From the NCBI RefSeq assembly GCF_014696615.1, contig NZ_JACJQJ010000071.1, positions 1 through 43,487 on the forward strand: a stretch of DNA of 43,487 nucleotides. The letters run 5' to 3'. The notes beneath the pieces are model-generated. The model did not search any database, was not told where the DNA came from, and was given only the letters and a program-made list of their open reading frames with translations. Position 1 is the stretch's first letter; each line of letters starts with the position of its first letter. Positions 9,105-17,293 of this stretch are shown piece by piece. The stretch is from Nostoc linckia FACHB-104 (GTDB taxonomy: Bacteria > Cyanobacteriota > Cyanobacteriia > Cyanobacteriales > Nostocaceae). A program made the position numbers and the translations under genes.

Positions 9105-9470
9105 TCAAAAAACTTTGAGCATCCCAGCAGCTTGCAATAGACCAGGAACAGCCGAATCATCCCAGATGCCTTCTGCACAGCGTCCTGTATTAAGGATGAA
9201 GCGCAGACTGTAAGCGTGGGGATAGCCTTCAACTTCTAACCATAATAAATCGCTTTCGGCCTCACAAGCAATTTTTTCTTCATCCATCAATTCTGCTGCC
9301 ATTTGTTTCATGGTGTCGGCTAGCTGGGCGAAAAGACGGCAGAAGTCGTTTAACTCGGCTTCGGTTAACTCTATCGCCCAATCGTCTGTACCTACTAGGC
9401 CTTTAAATTCAGCTGCATGAGGATTCCAGCCAATACGCCAACCAGATCCACTTTTGATGACTCGTTCCAT
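9105..9470 (-). CDS. DUF1818 family protein
   Basis: A 121-residue soluble protein conserved in cyanobacteria. Recognisable segments are the start ERVIKSGSGWRIGWNP, the central WAIELTEAELNDFCRLF, and the end AEGIWDDSAVPGLLQA. It has no signal peptide or membrane segment. Its function is unknown; it is assigned to DUF1818 by recall of these motifs. It lies just upstream of the tRNA-Pro gene on the same strand (about 50 bp), so the two may share transcription. Immediately upstream of its start there is an AT-rich repeat of GATTTTA units (about 9476-9500). Confidence 0.8.
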   Translation of the reverse strand: MERVIKSGSGWRIGWNPHAAEFKGLVGTDDWAIELTEAELNDFCRLFAQLADTMKQMAAELMDEEKIACEAESDLLWLEVEGYPHAYSLRFILNTGRCAEGIWDDSAVPGLLQAAGMLKVF

Positions 9471-9547
9471 CGGGGGATTTTAGATTTTAGATTTTAGATT
9501 GTAGAGTAAATCCATTCACAATCCAAAATTAGCCCTCACCCTTGGCA

Positions 9548-10039
9548 TCATGGTGTATTTGGTGAATTCTTACTAAAGATGTTTGTCAATACTTGTACTA
9601 GGGCATTGCGCTGGCTACGGGTAAGCTTAGAAATAGCTTTGCGATCGCCTTCTATGGGATTTTCTCGCAACACATCAAAACCGGGATATGTCACATCATA
9701 CATAGTTTCATTGACATTGAGATAATCAGCCAGCGTCAGCTTCCAATCTAAGCGGTAATTGGGGGTACGCTCTTTCACATAAATGTGATAGCGAATTAAG
9801 CGACCTGCTAAAGTATTATTTTCCGCAACTTTCCCAGTTTCTTTACTGAGATATTGATTTTCTTTTGGGAAATCGGGTAACTGCTGATAGACTAGCTGCC
9901 ATACTTCACTAGGGCTGATTCGCTGTGCGATCGCAGGTTGCACACCGATAATATTTGTATATTTTGCATTATCTACCCCTGAACCCAATAAAATTACACC
10001 CACAACTATTAAGGCTATTGGCAGTGTCCAGTACTTCAT
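9548..10039 (-). CDS. Conserved protein with N-terminal membrane anchor, unknown function
   Basis: A 163-residue protein beginning MKYWTLPIALIVVGVILLG, one hydrophobic helix that is either a signal peptide or an anchor. A probable processing region VQPAIAQ comes before the soluble part. The soluble domain (about 40-150) contains SPSEVWQLVYQQLPDFPKEN, RYHIYVKERTPNYRLDWK and LADYLNVNE; I do not know its function. The frame continues 66 codons further upstream, but that extension is encoded by the GGGCATA heptamer array and other low-complexity DNA, so the ATG at 10039 is chosen. It lies downstream of rpoZ on the same strand. Confidence 0.7.
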   Translation of the reverse strand: MKYWTLPIALIVVGVILLGSGVDNAKYTNIIGVQPAIAQRISPSEVWQLVYQQLPDFPKENQYLSKETGKVAENNTLAGRLIRYHIYVKERTPNYRLDWKLTLADYLNVNETMYDVTYPGFDVLRENPIEGDRKAISKLTRSQRNALVQVLTNIFSKNSPNTP

Positions 10040-10079
10040 TTTAAATATTGAATTAAGCTGCAAAACTATATTTTGGAAA

Positions 10080-10146
10080 ATGGGCATAGGGCATAGGGCA
10101 TAGGGCATAGGGCATAGGGCATGGGGCATTGGGCATTGGGCATTGG
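10080..10146. repeat. Heptamer tandem repeat (GGGCATA)n
   Basis: About nine head-to-tail copies of a 7-bp unit: GGGCATA, drifting to GGGCATG and GGGCATT. This is the short tandemly repeated heptamer type long known from heterocystous cyanobacteria. It lies in the 184-bp spacer between rpoZ and the anchored protein gene and creates a false in-frame extension (CPMPHALCPMPYALCPMP) on the minus strand. Confidence 0.85.
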
Positions 10147-10223
10147 TAATGGGTAAAATAATTTCTCCCCTTGTCTCCCTGCCCCCTGCCCCCCTGCCTT
10201 TTCCTAGTCCCCAGTCCCCAATC

Positions 10224-10460
10224 CTAGATTTCCCCAATGATTTCTGGCTGAGTCAGTTCATCGGACATTTCAATAATTGCCCGGAGTACTGGTTTCATCA
10301 TTGCATCTTCTGCACTTTCAAAATCTTCATAACGGCGGCGCTTGGCACGGTTTGCCACCTGAACTGTAATGCGGTACCGATTTGAGGCTGCACTAATCAA
10401 ATCCTCAGCACGGTGCATAATCTGAGACTGGGTTGTCTCGAACTTGGAACGCTTAAGCAT
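10224..10460 (-). CDS. rpoZ: DNA-directed RNA polymerase omega subunit
   Basis: A 78-residue cyanobacterial-type omega subunit, which helps assemble and stabilise RNA polymerase around beta-prime. The segments [30 protein letters not shown] and [22 protein letters not shown] match the family, including the RAxDL-type motif (RAEDL, residues 17-21) near the N-terminus and the basic run ANRAKRRR. Length is normal. It starts at ATG 10460 and is probably transcribed alone or with the downstream anchored protein, from which it is separated by the heptamer array. Confidence 0.93.
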   Translation of the reverse strand: MLKRSKFETTQSQIMHRAEDLISAASNRYRITVQVANRAKRRRYEDFESAEDAMMKPVLRAIIEMSDELTQPEIIGEI

Positions 10461-10701
10461 AATTAGTGGTTTTTGGGGTGATCTGAAGTCTGAAGGTGGA
10501 AGTATGAAGTATGAAATGCAACTTTTTCATCCTTTACCCTTTATCCTTCATCCTTTGTATGTCATTCCCCAGTTTAGCAGTACTGATTAATCTACTGTAG
10601 GGTATGCAATGGTTGCTAACCTCTCTCTTGATAGAGGTTGAGAGCGCTTGGTCATTTTATAAGTAAGTTATAAAACTAAGTTAATAAAGTAACTAAACCT
10701 C

Positions 10702-11130
10702 ATGGCGGATCTTGTGGAAACTGCGATTAACGCAGGAAATTTCAAAACTTTGGTGAAGGCTGTTCAAGCTGTGGGACTCACAGATGTTCTCAAAAGTCCT
10801 GGTTCTTTAACGATTTTTGCACCAACTGATGATGCCTTTGCGAAACTGCCAGAGGGAACTTTAGACGCGCTACTGCAAGATATCCCTAAGCTGAAGAAAA
10901 TTGTGACTTATCATGTTGCTTCTGGGGATGTTAGGTCTGATGACTTGGTACAAATTGATGAAGCAGAAACCTTTGAGGGTTCAATTTTAGCTATTGAATC
11001 AGATCATGGTGCAATTAAAGTGAATGATGCCCATGTTCTGCAAACTGATATTTTGGCAGACAATGGCGTGATTCATGTGATTGATGCAGTGTTAATCCCT
11101 GCAATGGTGGCTGGCGGAACGAGTTCCTAA
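10702..11130 (+). CDS. Fasciclin (FAS1/beta-Ig-H3) domain protein
   Basis: A 142-residue protein that is essentially one FAS1 domain. Box 1 is SLTIFAPTDDAFAKLPEG (residues 32-49); the central motif is YHVASGDVRSDDL; box 2 is NGVIHVIDAVLIPA near the C-terminus. FAS1 domains mediate adhesion or protein-protein contacts. There is no signal peptide or anchor, which is common for the small cyanobacterial single-domain members and leaves the location uncertain. It is transcribed alone. The start at ATG 10702 follows an AT-rich leader without an obvious Shine-Dalgarno sequence. Confidence 0.9.
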   Translation: MADLVETAINAGNFKTLVKAVQAVGLTDVLKSPGSLTIFAPTDDAFAKLPEGTLDALLQDIPKLKKIVTYHVASGDVRSDDLVQIDEAETFEGSILAIESDHGAIKVNDAHVLQTDILADNGVIHVIDAVLIPAMVAGGTSS

Positions 11131-11140
11131 TTACAACCAA

Positions 11141-11329
11141 AAAAGCGATCGCACTTCTTAGCAACCACATTGTAAGGGCACGGCACCGATAATCTATCAA
11201 TTTCACCGCAAGCCTGTGGATGCCGTGCCCTTACCTTACCGATAATATATTGATGTGATTTCCCCATCAAATCCACAAATGCGCTCGCACTTCTCACCAC
11301 CCGCAACACCCAAAAAGCGATCGCACTTT
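11141..11329. repeat. Intergenic repeat cluster with long hairpin
   Basis: The pair GTAAGGGCACGGCA (11172-11185) and its inverted copy TGCCGTGCCCTTAC (about 11221-11234) can form a strong hairpin. It is flanked by two direct copies of AAAAAGCGATCGCACTT (about 11141 and 11313), each containing a HIP1 octamer. It lies between the convergent fasciclin and metallo-beta-lactamase-fold genes. Noncoding. Confidence 0.55.
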
Positions 11330-11380
11330 TCATAATTTCAAATTGGGATCGTGTTGGAGTAGTTCGGAGTCGTAATGTCC

Positions 11381-12052
11381 TTAATTTCCAGTCCCGAAAT
11401 CCAAAGCTGCAAGACTCTGGTAAGCCTGAGCGATCGCACCTTTGCCCCTTAAGAAACCGATATTTCCACCGGGACAGATATACTGTAGTGTTTCTGGTGT
11501 AAAGCGCTCTAATAAGTTCTCAAGACTTTTAATTTGTCGTGGCCAGTGAAAGGTTTTGGCTGTCCGTAATAATGCTGGCTCACCTTGGAGATTGGGAACT
11601 ATGTGGCGACCCGAAAATAGGACTCCGCCTAATTGATTGTAGTAAAGGCAAGATGAGCCAGGAGAATGGCCTGGTGTCCAAATTACTTGGGCGGTTGGAT
11701 CTAAAGTCAGTTCCCGCCCAAAGCTGGTGACAGTTAATCCTGGTAATAAATAAGCTTCTTGTTCTTGAATGACAACCTCACAGCCTAAAGCTTGCTGGAT
11801 TTCTGCTGTTTTACCAATAGCACCGCGGTGTGTGATGACTAGCCAGCGCACACCGCCATGCGATCGCAAAAAATCTAAATTTGTCGGTTCAAAAGCAGGA
11901 CAATCAATGAGGATATTACTTTCATTTCTTACAATAAAATAAGAGGTTCCCCCTAATGTGTCCCGATTGGGCGGAAATGCAAAAATATTTTGCGCGAGCA
12001 CAGCCCTTGGTGGCTTAACTGTATGATTTGGCTGTTGGGGTAAGGGGCACAT
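11381..12052 (-). CDS. Metallo-beta-lactamase-fold protein lacking the HxHxDH motif
   Basis: A 223-residue protein with the MBL-fold outline: N-terminal strands GGTSYFIVRNESNILIDCPA (the aspartate strand), a central TPGHSPGSSCLYY strand carrying the third-motif histidine, and VLFSGRHIV, where a functional member normally has SGD. The zinc motif that should read THxHxDH is THRGAIG (about residues 75-81), and D is replaced by R in SGR. At least three metal ligands are therefore missing. It is probably a non-hydrolytic or metal-free relative, possibly a binding protein. It is monocistronic, convergent with the fasciclin gene. The fold is well supported; enzymatic activity is doubtful. Confidence 0.8.
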   Translation of the reverse strand: MCPLPQQPNHTVKPPRAVLAQNIFAFPPNRDTLGGTSYFIVRNESNILIDCPAFEPTNLDFLRSHGGVRWLVITHRGAIGKTAEIQQALGCEVVIQEQEAYLLPGLTVTSFGRELTLDPTAQVIWTPGHSPGSSCLYYNQLGGVLFSGRHIVPNLQGEPALLRTAKTFHWPRQIKSLENLLERFTPETLQYICPGGNIGFLRGKGAIAQAYQSLAALDFGTGN

Positions 12053-12246
12053 AAGAAAAACCGAAGTTGAGGAGTTGTCTAATTCGTTTGGTTACAGAGT
12101 TCAATTTCTTTAAGCAAGAAGCTTGAGAATGAATAATTGCTGTTAACCGTTATGAAAAAAATTGGGGTTTTATCGTCTGGCTAGTAGTGAAGGCTGTGGT
12201 GCTAACGCTACAGGTGGGACATTTTTTCAAAATCACTGAAGAACAA

Positions 12247-13725
12247 ATGACATTTTGGTTTCTCCTCCTACTGGGACTAGCTACTTATCTAATGGTGCAG
12301 CGTGTCGTCGCCCATAGCACCCAGACACCCGTCTGGTTGTTATGGCTAGTTTTAATGACACCAGCATTTTTGTTGACCGGATGGACACTGATGTATGGTA
12401 CGAAACAACCGCCACCCTCATCACTGATTCTCTGGTCGTCAATCATCTGCGTTCTGTTATACTGGCTGTTATTTCAATGGGGACGGCGAACACCTATAGA
12501 TAAACAAACGGAACCCCAAGCCATTGAATCACAATCGGTTATTCATCCTACCGCAGAACCAGTAACAGTGCGTCCCATAGAGCCAACGGAAGAAACCCAG
12601 CTGCGAAATTGTTTTCCCTGGTCTACATACTACATTCAAAACATTGAATACCGACCCCAAGCTGTCATCTGTAGGGGTCAGTTGCGAACCACACCAAGCC
12701 AAGCCTACCAGCAAATTAAGTCTAATATCGAAGAACAATTTGGCGATCGCTTTCTGTTGATATTTCAAGAAGGTATCAATAGCAAGCCTTTCTTTGTGTT
12801 GGTTCCCAATACTCAAGCGGCTAAATCTGCAAATTCTGCTAAGGGCGAACAGTTAACGCGCCCAGGATTAGCATTGTTGCTTTTAGTAGCTACCTTGGTT
12901 ACGACTACCTTAATCGGAACGAGAATTGCTGGTGTTGATCCAAAAGCGCTACAAGCTGACCCCAATATGTTTCTTCAGGGATTGCCCTATGCTTTAGCAT
13001 TAATGACGATTTTGGGCATCCATGAACTAGGACACTATTTAACTGCGAGGTATTATAAAATACGCTCAACGCTACCTTATTTTATTCCTGTGCCTTTTTT
13101 CTTAGGAACATTTGGCGCATTTATTCAGATGCGGAGTCCTATCCCTAACCGCAAAGCTTTATTTGATGTAAGTATTGCAGGCCCAATTGCGGGTTTTATT
13201 GCCACATTACCAATAATAATTTGGGGTTTAGCTCATTCTGAGATAGTTCCGCTGACGGAAAAAACTAGTATCTTAAATCCGGATGCGCTCAATCCTAAAT
13301 ACTCCATATTGCTAGCGCTGCTGTCAAAATTAGCATTAGGAAATACCTTAACTGCACAATCAGCGATTGATTTACATCCTGTTGCTGTCGCCGGTTTTTT
13401 GGGATTAATTGTCACCGCCTTAAATTTGATGCCAGTTGGACAACTAGATGGTGGTCATATTGTCCATGCTATTTTTGGACAGAGAACTGCGATCGCAATT
13501 GGTCAAATTGCTCGCTTATTGTTGTTACTGCTGTCTTTGATCCAATCTGAATATTTATTTTGGGCAATTATTTTATGGCTCATTCCCTTAGTTGATGAAC
13601 CTGCACTTAATGATGTTACCGACCTAGATAATGGGCGTGACATATTAGGTTTATTATCAATGGCTTTGTTAGTTATAATTGTCTTGCCACTTCCCCAAGC
13701 AATGGCTAATTTGCTACAGATTTAA
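12247..13725 (+). CDS. Site-2 protease family intramembrane metalloprotease (EGY1-like)
   Basis: A 492-residue multi-pass zinc protease expected to cut membrane proteins inside the bilayer. The HELGH zinc motif is at residues 259-263, within ALMTILGIHELGHYL. The third zinc ligand lies in NLMPVGQLDGGH (393-404), the NxxPxxxLDGG signature. The N-terminal half has two membrane helices and a soluble region (about 90-190) typical of the plant/cyanobacterial EGY-type branch. The frame opens 20 codons earlier at a GTG (12187), but the ATG at 12247 gives the usual MTFWFLLLLG beginning and is preferred. Substrate unknown. A palindromic hairpin lies 52 bp after the stop. Confidence 0.9.
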   Translation: MTFWFLLLLGLATYLMVQRVVAHSTQTPVWLLWLVLMTPAFLLTGWTLMYGTKQPPPSSLILWSSIICVLLYWLLFQWGRRTPIDKQTEPQAIESQSVIHPTAEPVTVRPIEPTEETQLRNCFPWSTYYIQNIEYRPQAVICRGQLRTTPSQAYQQIKSNIEEQFGDRFLLIFQEGINSKPFFVLVPNTQAAKSANSAKGEQLTRPGLALLLLVATLVTTTLIGTRIAGVDPKALQADPNMFLQGLPYALALMTILGIHELGHYLTARYYKIRSTLPYFIPVPFFLGTFGAFIQMRSPIPNRKALFDVSIAGPIAGFIATLPIIIWGLAHSEIVPLTEKTSILNPDALNPKYSILLALLSKLALGNTLTAQSAIDLHPVAVAGFLGLIVTALNLMPVGQLDGGHIVHAIFGQRTAIAIGQIARLLLLLLSLIQSEYLFWAIILWLIPLVDEPALNDVTDLDNGRDILGLLSMALLVIIVLPLPQAMANLLQI

Positions 13726-13777
13726 AAGTGGAATCAGGATTAATTAATCAAACATATTTGCAAAAGTTGCTGTTCAA

Positions 13778-13806
13778 AACCCCGACTTCTTCAAGAAGCC
13801 GGGGTT
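13778..13806. repeat. Perfect hairpin after the site-2 protease gene
   Basis: AACCCCG and CTTCTT-AAGAAG halves give a near-perfect 29-bp palindrome ending CGGGGTT. There is no T run on either side, so it may act as a 3'-end stabiliser rather than an intrinsic terminator. It resembles dispersed cyanobacterial palindromes. Confidence 0.55.
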
Positions 13807-13862
13807 CTAAATATTAATAAATTCAGTAAAGTTTCAACCTAAATTTTTCTACTTTCGTAATT

Positions 13863-14090
13863 ATACCAATTTGAAAAAAGAATGCGACAGATTGCAATAC
13901 TGCTCGGTTAAGGATTTTCAACTCGGAATTTGGTTTTGGGAAAAGGGTAAGGGTTAAAGGTTTTTTCTTGCCCTTTTCCCCTTCCCCTTTTGCCCTTAAC
14001 CGACAAGTATTGCGACAGATTGTAGGGGCAAGGCACTGCCTTATCCTTTAGAATCTATTGATGTGTCGCAAACATTATTTGATTTGGTAT
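13863..14090. repeat. Composite MITE-like element with ATACCAAT ends
   Basis: About 228 bp from ATACCAATTTG to GATTTGGTAT. Nested second-level ends are ATGCGACAG (left) and TGTCGCAAAC (right). It contains a purine-rich block matched by its pyrimidine-rich inverse (GGGAAAAGGG / CCCTTTTCCC-like) and a half copy of the GTAGGGGCAAGGCA hairpin repeat. It looks like one mobile repeat carrying others. Confidence 0.5.
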
Positions 14091-14092
14091 TA

Positions 14093-15442
14093 CTAATTAT
14101 TGTGTTTAAATTCCAAAACTTTGCTTTTACCAGGATTCATCAACCCATAGGGGTCAACCATTTCTTTAAATTTTAACTGTTCGGGGTCAATGACTTTTCT
14201 GCCACCATCTTCAATAATATATGTATGAGGATTGGCAATCATTACACCTTGCGCTTCGTGATAGCGGATAATTTCATTAAGGCGTTCTTCTGTGGTGTAG
14301 CGGACAAGTTGTAAAGCACCAGCAATAACTGCACCCCTAACTCTAAAAAATTCTAAATGCATCATCACTTCATCACCAAAATGATGATATAAATGCTCAA
14401 CTAATTGCAAACTCGCATCTGGCGGAAAGATGCTTTGTAAATAGGTAATTGAGGTATCGACAGTGCGGGCGTGTAATGTTGTGTGGTTCCAGGTAAATTC
14501 GGCTAAATGAGTGCCTTTACCTGCATCTTGTGCGGGTTTTTGATAGGTAATTTCTCCGCCATATTGTTGTACTAATCCTGGTAGAAATTCTAAACTCGGT
14601 TCAGCAACCATTAAAAATACTGGGTGCTTACCTTGGGGAATGTATTCATGCAAAGCATGGAAATACTGGGGAATAGGCGATGCAAATACAGTAATTAATT
14701 TCTTCATCATGCCATCAGCAATACCCAGGGCATAGCCAAACTTTGCTGCTGTCATGAAGTCATCAAAGGTAACAATTACTTCCGCCCAAGGATAAGCAGA
14801 GGCTAAGGGAAGTTCTAATTGGGTGATGATGCCATTAATACCCCAAGCATGGTTGACCTTTTGCACATCATCGCCGCGTAATTCGATGATGTGGGGTTCA
14901 TCTTCTAAAGTTACCACTCGCAGTCCTAAAAGATTACCGCGATCGCCTAATAAGCCATATTGAATTGAGCCAATCCCTCCACTTCCGCCAGCAATAAAGC
15001 CGCCAATGGTGGCTGTGCGGTAGGTTGAGGGAGCCATTCGCATTTCCCAGCCAATTTCTCGCGCTTTTTTATCTAAAGCTGCCAATTTTACGCCAGCTTC
15101 TACTCGCGCTACGGCTGGTTTTACCCAGAGAATTTCGTGCATTTTGGTCATATCGAGAATTACGCCACCATGCATAGGTACACATTGGCCGTAATTCCCT
15201 GTACCTGCACCCCGGACGGTTACAGGGATGCGGTGTTTGGCGCAGATTGCAGCCACCTTAATCACTTCGGCTTCGTTAGCGGGACGAACGACGATATCAC
15301 CGACTTTTCCGGCTAATTTGGGGACGAGAACGGGGCTAAAGGTGTGATAGTCCTGGGATAATTTGGCGACTTGGGCGGGGTCGGTGATGGTTTCGATGTC
15401 TGCGAAAGCAGCAGTTAGGGTATCTAAATTGAGAGTTGTCAT
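14093..15442 (-). CDS. FAD-binding (PCMH-type) oxidoreductase, glycolate/lactate oxidase-like
   Basis: A 449-residue flavoprotein. The N-terminal half is an FAD-binding domain of the PCMH type: IPVTVRGAGTGNYGQ binds the cofactor and GGVILDMTKMHEI follows, with a second element APSTYRTATIGGFIAGGSGGIGS. The C-terminal half has the DPYGLMNPGK ending seen in glycolate oxidase GlcD, D-lactate dehydrogenase and related enzymes. The substrate, probably a 2-hydroxy acid, is not determined. No partner subunit genes (GlcE/GlcF) are adjacent. The frame extends 15 codons upstream to another ATG at 15487; ATG 15442 (MTTLNLDTLTAAF) is preferred by resemblance to family starts, though neither has a clear ribosome binding site. 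Confidence 0.85.
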   Translation of the reverse strand: MTTLNLDTLTAAFADIETITDPAQVAKLSQDYHTFSPVLVPKLAGKVGDIVVRPANEAEVIKVAAICAKHRIPVTVRGAGTGNYGQCVPMHGGVILDMTKMHEILWVKPAVARVEAGVKLAALDKKAREIGWEMRMAPSTYRTATIGGFIAGGSGGIGSIQYGLLGDRGNLLGLRVVTLEDEPHIIELRGDDVQKVNHAWGINGIITQLELPLASAYPWAEVIVTFDDFMTAAKFGYALGIADGMMKKLITVFASPIPQYFHALHEYIPQGKHPVFLMVAEPSLEFLPGLVQQYGGEITYQKPAQDAGKGTHLAEFTWNHTTLHARTVDTSITYLQSIFPPDASLQLVEHLYHHFGDEVMMHLEFFRVRGAVIAGALQLVRYTTEERLNEIIRYHEAQGVMIANPHTYIIEDGGRKVIDPEQLKFKEMVDPYGLMNPGKSKVLEFKHNN

Positions 15443-15746
15443 TAGTATTTTAGTTAAAGTAGTAAATTTCTTATTATTCTCACGCATTTAGAGGTTATTT
15501 ATAAAGTAAAAATCAAATTAATGTAAGATTTATTATTCCAATTTACAAAAATAGTTAAACCAATATGTAGGGGCAAGGCAGTGCCTTGCCCTCTACAATA
15601 ATTTTATATATTGCCAACTTATTTAAATTGGTATTAATCAAAAATTATGAGCTAATTTCCTCATGAAATATAATATTATCCCAGCATATTCAGTTTTTAA
15701 TCAGGCAATGCCTACCTTATATATATTTACCTATTTTCTGCTTTTC
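15443..15746. other. Intergenic region with hairpin element
   Basis: Spacer between the FAD gene start and the stop of the STAND ATPase. It carries a repeat at 15557-15634 and nothing else that I can name. Confidence 0.4.
15557..15634. repeat. MITE-like element with GTAGGGGCAAGGCA hairpin
   Basis: Ends ACCAAT / AATTGGTAT flank a strong palindrome GTAGGGGCAAGGCA - TGCCTTGCCCTCTAC (15567-15596). The same palindrome occurs at 22736-22764, with partial copies near 14020 and a GC-richer variant at 11172-11234. Confidence 0.55.
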
Positions 15747-16838
15747 TCAATTGATATTATCTACCAACCATTTACAGAAACTTGCATGATAAAAGCTGTA
15801 ATATTCTGCGCCTGATATTTGTTGCTGGGTTAAAAACTCAAACCAATTTTCTAACACTTCTTCAATATCAAATTCATCTACATTGAGAATTTCGGCAATT
15901 GCTTCTACAGAGATGGGCTGCTGTTGCTTAACTAAAACTTTCAACACGGCTTGGCTAAATTCCTTATCTTGATTTGCAGCTTTCATTTTTTGCCAATGCT
16001 GTTGATAATATGTTTCTAAACCAGGCGGGATTTGATTGTATTGCCAAGATTCTGGATAGAAACCCTCAGAGATAGCGGCTAAAATTTGGCTGACATACAT
16101 AAAATTATTTTCTGATTTAGCAGCAAGGCTAGTGCAAAATTCTTGCTCGTTGATTTGGTGATGATTTAGCCAAGCTTTTATATCTTCGTGATTTAAATAT
16201 TGTTGAATATATGTTTGGATATCTTGCTGAGTTGATTCTGAGTAGTCTGCTAAATTAAGAATATGGGATGGTGTTTCAATTAATAAACCAGATTTCTCTC
16301 TCAAAAAAGGTCGGCGGGTGAGGAGAAAATAAACTCTATCTGGGAGATAGCGGGGAAGATAAAATAAATTTGTACCAGGAGATTGACTATTGCGGTCAAT
16401 GCGGTCTAAACCATCAATAGTAATGATGAGTTTTTGCTGAGGTTTTAACTCATCGCTGATTTGCTGAATTAATTGATGTAGAGATGTGATGTTGAAAGTC
16501 TCTACAGGTAAGTTATCAATAGCAAAAATCTCTATAAGTTGGGTGCAAATATTGCTAATAAATTCCTCGGCGCGATTTTTACCCTCAAGTTCAACGTTGT
16601 AATAGACAACATGAGGATTATCTGTCGCATATTTGGCGAGAATTGCACTTTTACCGCTACCGGGTGCGCCTGTGATGGTGAAGTAACCCTGGCGATAACG
16701 GTGAATAAATTCATCAATCGCTGTAAATACAAATTCACGACCGATAAAATTATGGCTTTTGGCTTGAATAATTTGCTCAAACTCTGTGGGATGTCCTCTG
16801 GAATTGATTGTAGTGGGTGGTTTGGGAAGTGAATTCAT
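15747..16838 (-). CDS. STAND/NACHT-type ATPase without sensor repeats
   Basis: A 363-residue ATPase, last gene of a three-gene operon. FIGREFVF opens the ATPase module (31-38). Walker A is GAPGSGKS at 57-64; Walker B LIITIDGLDRID at 137-148; sensor-like RVYFLLTRRPF at about 168-178. A helical/winged region follows and the protein stops after YYSFYHASFCKWLVDN. It is a clear paralogue of residues about 105-455 of the ATPase at 20423-21865 but lacks that protein's N-terminal HTH domain, and no WD40 part is attached. It may be a bare switch whose effector and sensor are the two small upstream proteins. No strong ribosome binding site; it starts 29 bp after the preceding gene. Confidence 0.82.
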   Translation of the reverse strand: MNSLPKPPTTINSRGHPTEFEQIIQAKSHNFIGREFVFTAIDEFIHRYRQGYFTITGAPGSGKSAILAKYATDNPHVVYYNVELEGKNRAEEFISNICTQLIEIFAIDNLPVETFNITSLHQLIQQISDELKPQQKLIITIDGLDRIDRNSQSPGTNLFYLPRYLPDRVYFLLTRRPFLREKSGLLIETPSHILNLADYSESTQQDIQTYIQQYLNHEDIKAWLNHHQINEQEFCTSLAAKSENNFMYVSQILAAISEGFYPESWQYNQIPPGLETYYQQHWQKMKAANQDKEFSQAVLKVLVKQQQPISVEAIAEILNVDEFDIEEVLENWFEFLTQQQISGAEYYSFYHASFCKWLVDNIN

Positions 16839-16867
16839 AATTATTCTGTATAGCTGATAAATATAAG

Positions 16868-17293
16868 TTAAACAAATTCTGGTTGTGATTGCTGGTTTAG
16901 TTGCAGATACTCAATAATCAATAAGCGCAGGTAATCTAACATTTGCAAATAGGCTTTAATTTGTCTGTATGCTTGAAGATTCGCAAAATAAAACTGAGCA
17001 ATCACTGAAATATCAAATATTCGCATATTTTGTAGTTTCTCAATAGCCTGTTGTGTATTTTCAATTCGACCTCGCGCTTGAATTTGACTGGCGTAACCTC
17101 TGATATCTACTGTTAATAGTTCGATTTCTTCTAAAAGTGTAAATTCTTCTTCAGAGCTAGCATAAAAAGCAGCAATTTCTTGACGTTCTTGTTTGGTGTT
17201 GCGGTAATCAATACTTAACTGCTCTAGTAATTGAATAATGTAATTCCTTTTCATTTCTGGGCTTTGAGTATTTAAGGCTGCTTCAGTCATCAT
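16868..17293 (-). CDS. Helical protein of unknown function in STAND ATPase operon
   Basis: A 141-residue protein that I do not recognise. It is predicted mostly helical, rich in Glu, Gln, Ile and Leu. Heptad-like stretches (IIQLLEQLSIDYRNTKQERQ, AIEKLQNMRIFDISVIAQF, LQMLDYLRLLIIEYLQ) suggest a coiled-coil or helical bundle. There is no signal peptide and no cysteine. Its start overlaps the end of the upstream gene by 11 nt, with GGAG just before the ATG, so translation is probably coupled. It sits between a small basic protein and a STAND ATPase, a layout that suggests an adaptor, inhibitor or effector. Function is inference only. Confidence 0.65.
   Translation of the reverse strand: MMTEAALNTQSPEMKRNYIIQLLEQLSIDYRNTKQERQEIAAFYASSEEEFTLLEEIELLTVDIRGYASQIQARGRIENTQQAIEKLQNMRIFDISVIAQFYFANLQAYRQIKAYLQMLDYLRLLIIEYLQLNQQSQPEFV

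Larger units (their letters stand above)
13726..14092. other. Convergent intergenic region filled with repeats
   Basis: Between the convergent protease and FAD-oxidoreductase genes. It holds the hairpin at 13778-13806 and then a MITE-like element (13863-14090) that reaches to within a few bases of the FAD gene's stop codon. No gene. Confidence 0.5.

Noticed and set aside
10080-10146. CRISPR array
   Set aside because: The repeats are 7-bp head-to-tail units with no spacers. No direct repeats with unique spacers were seen elsewhere in the window, and the 21-bp array at 22467 also lacks spacers.
10040-10237. 66-codon upstream extension of the anchored protein at 9548-10039
   Set aside because: Encoded by the GGGCATA heptamer array (CPMPHALCPMP) and overlaps the end of rpoZ; the internal ATG gives a normal membrane-anchor start.
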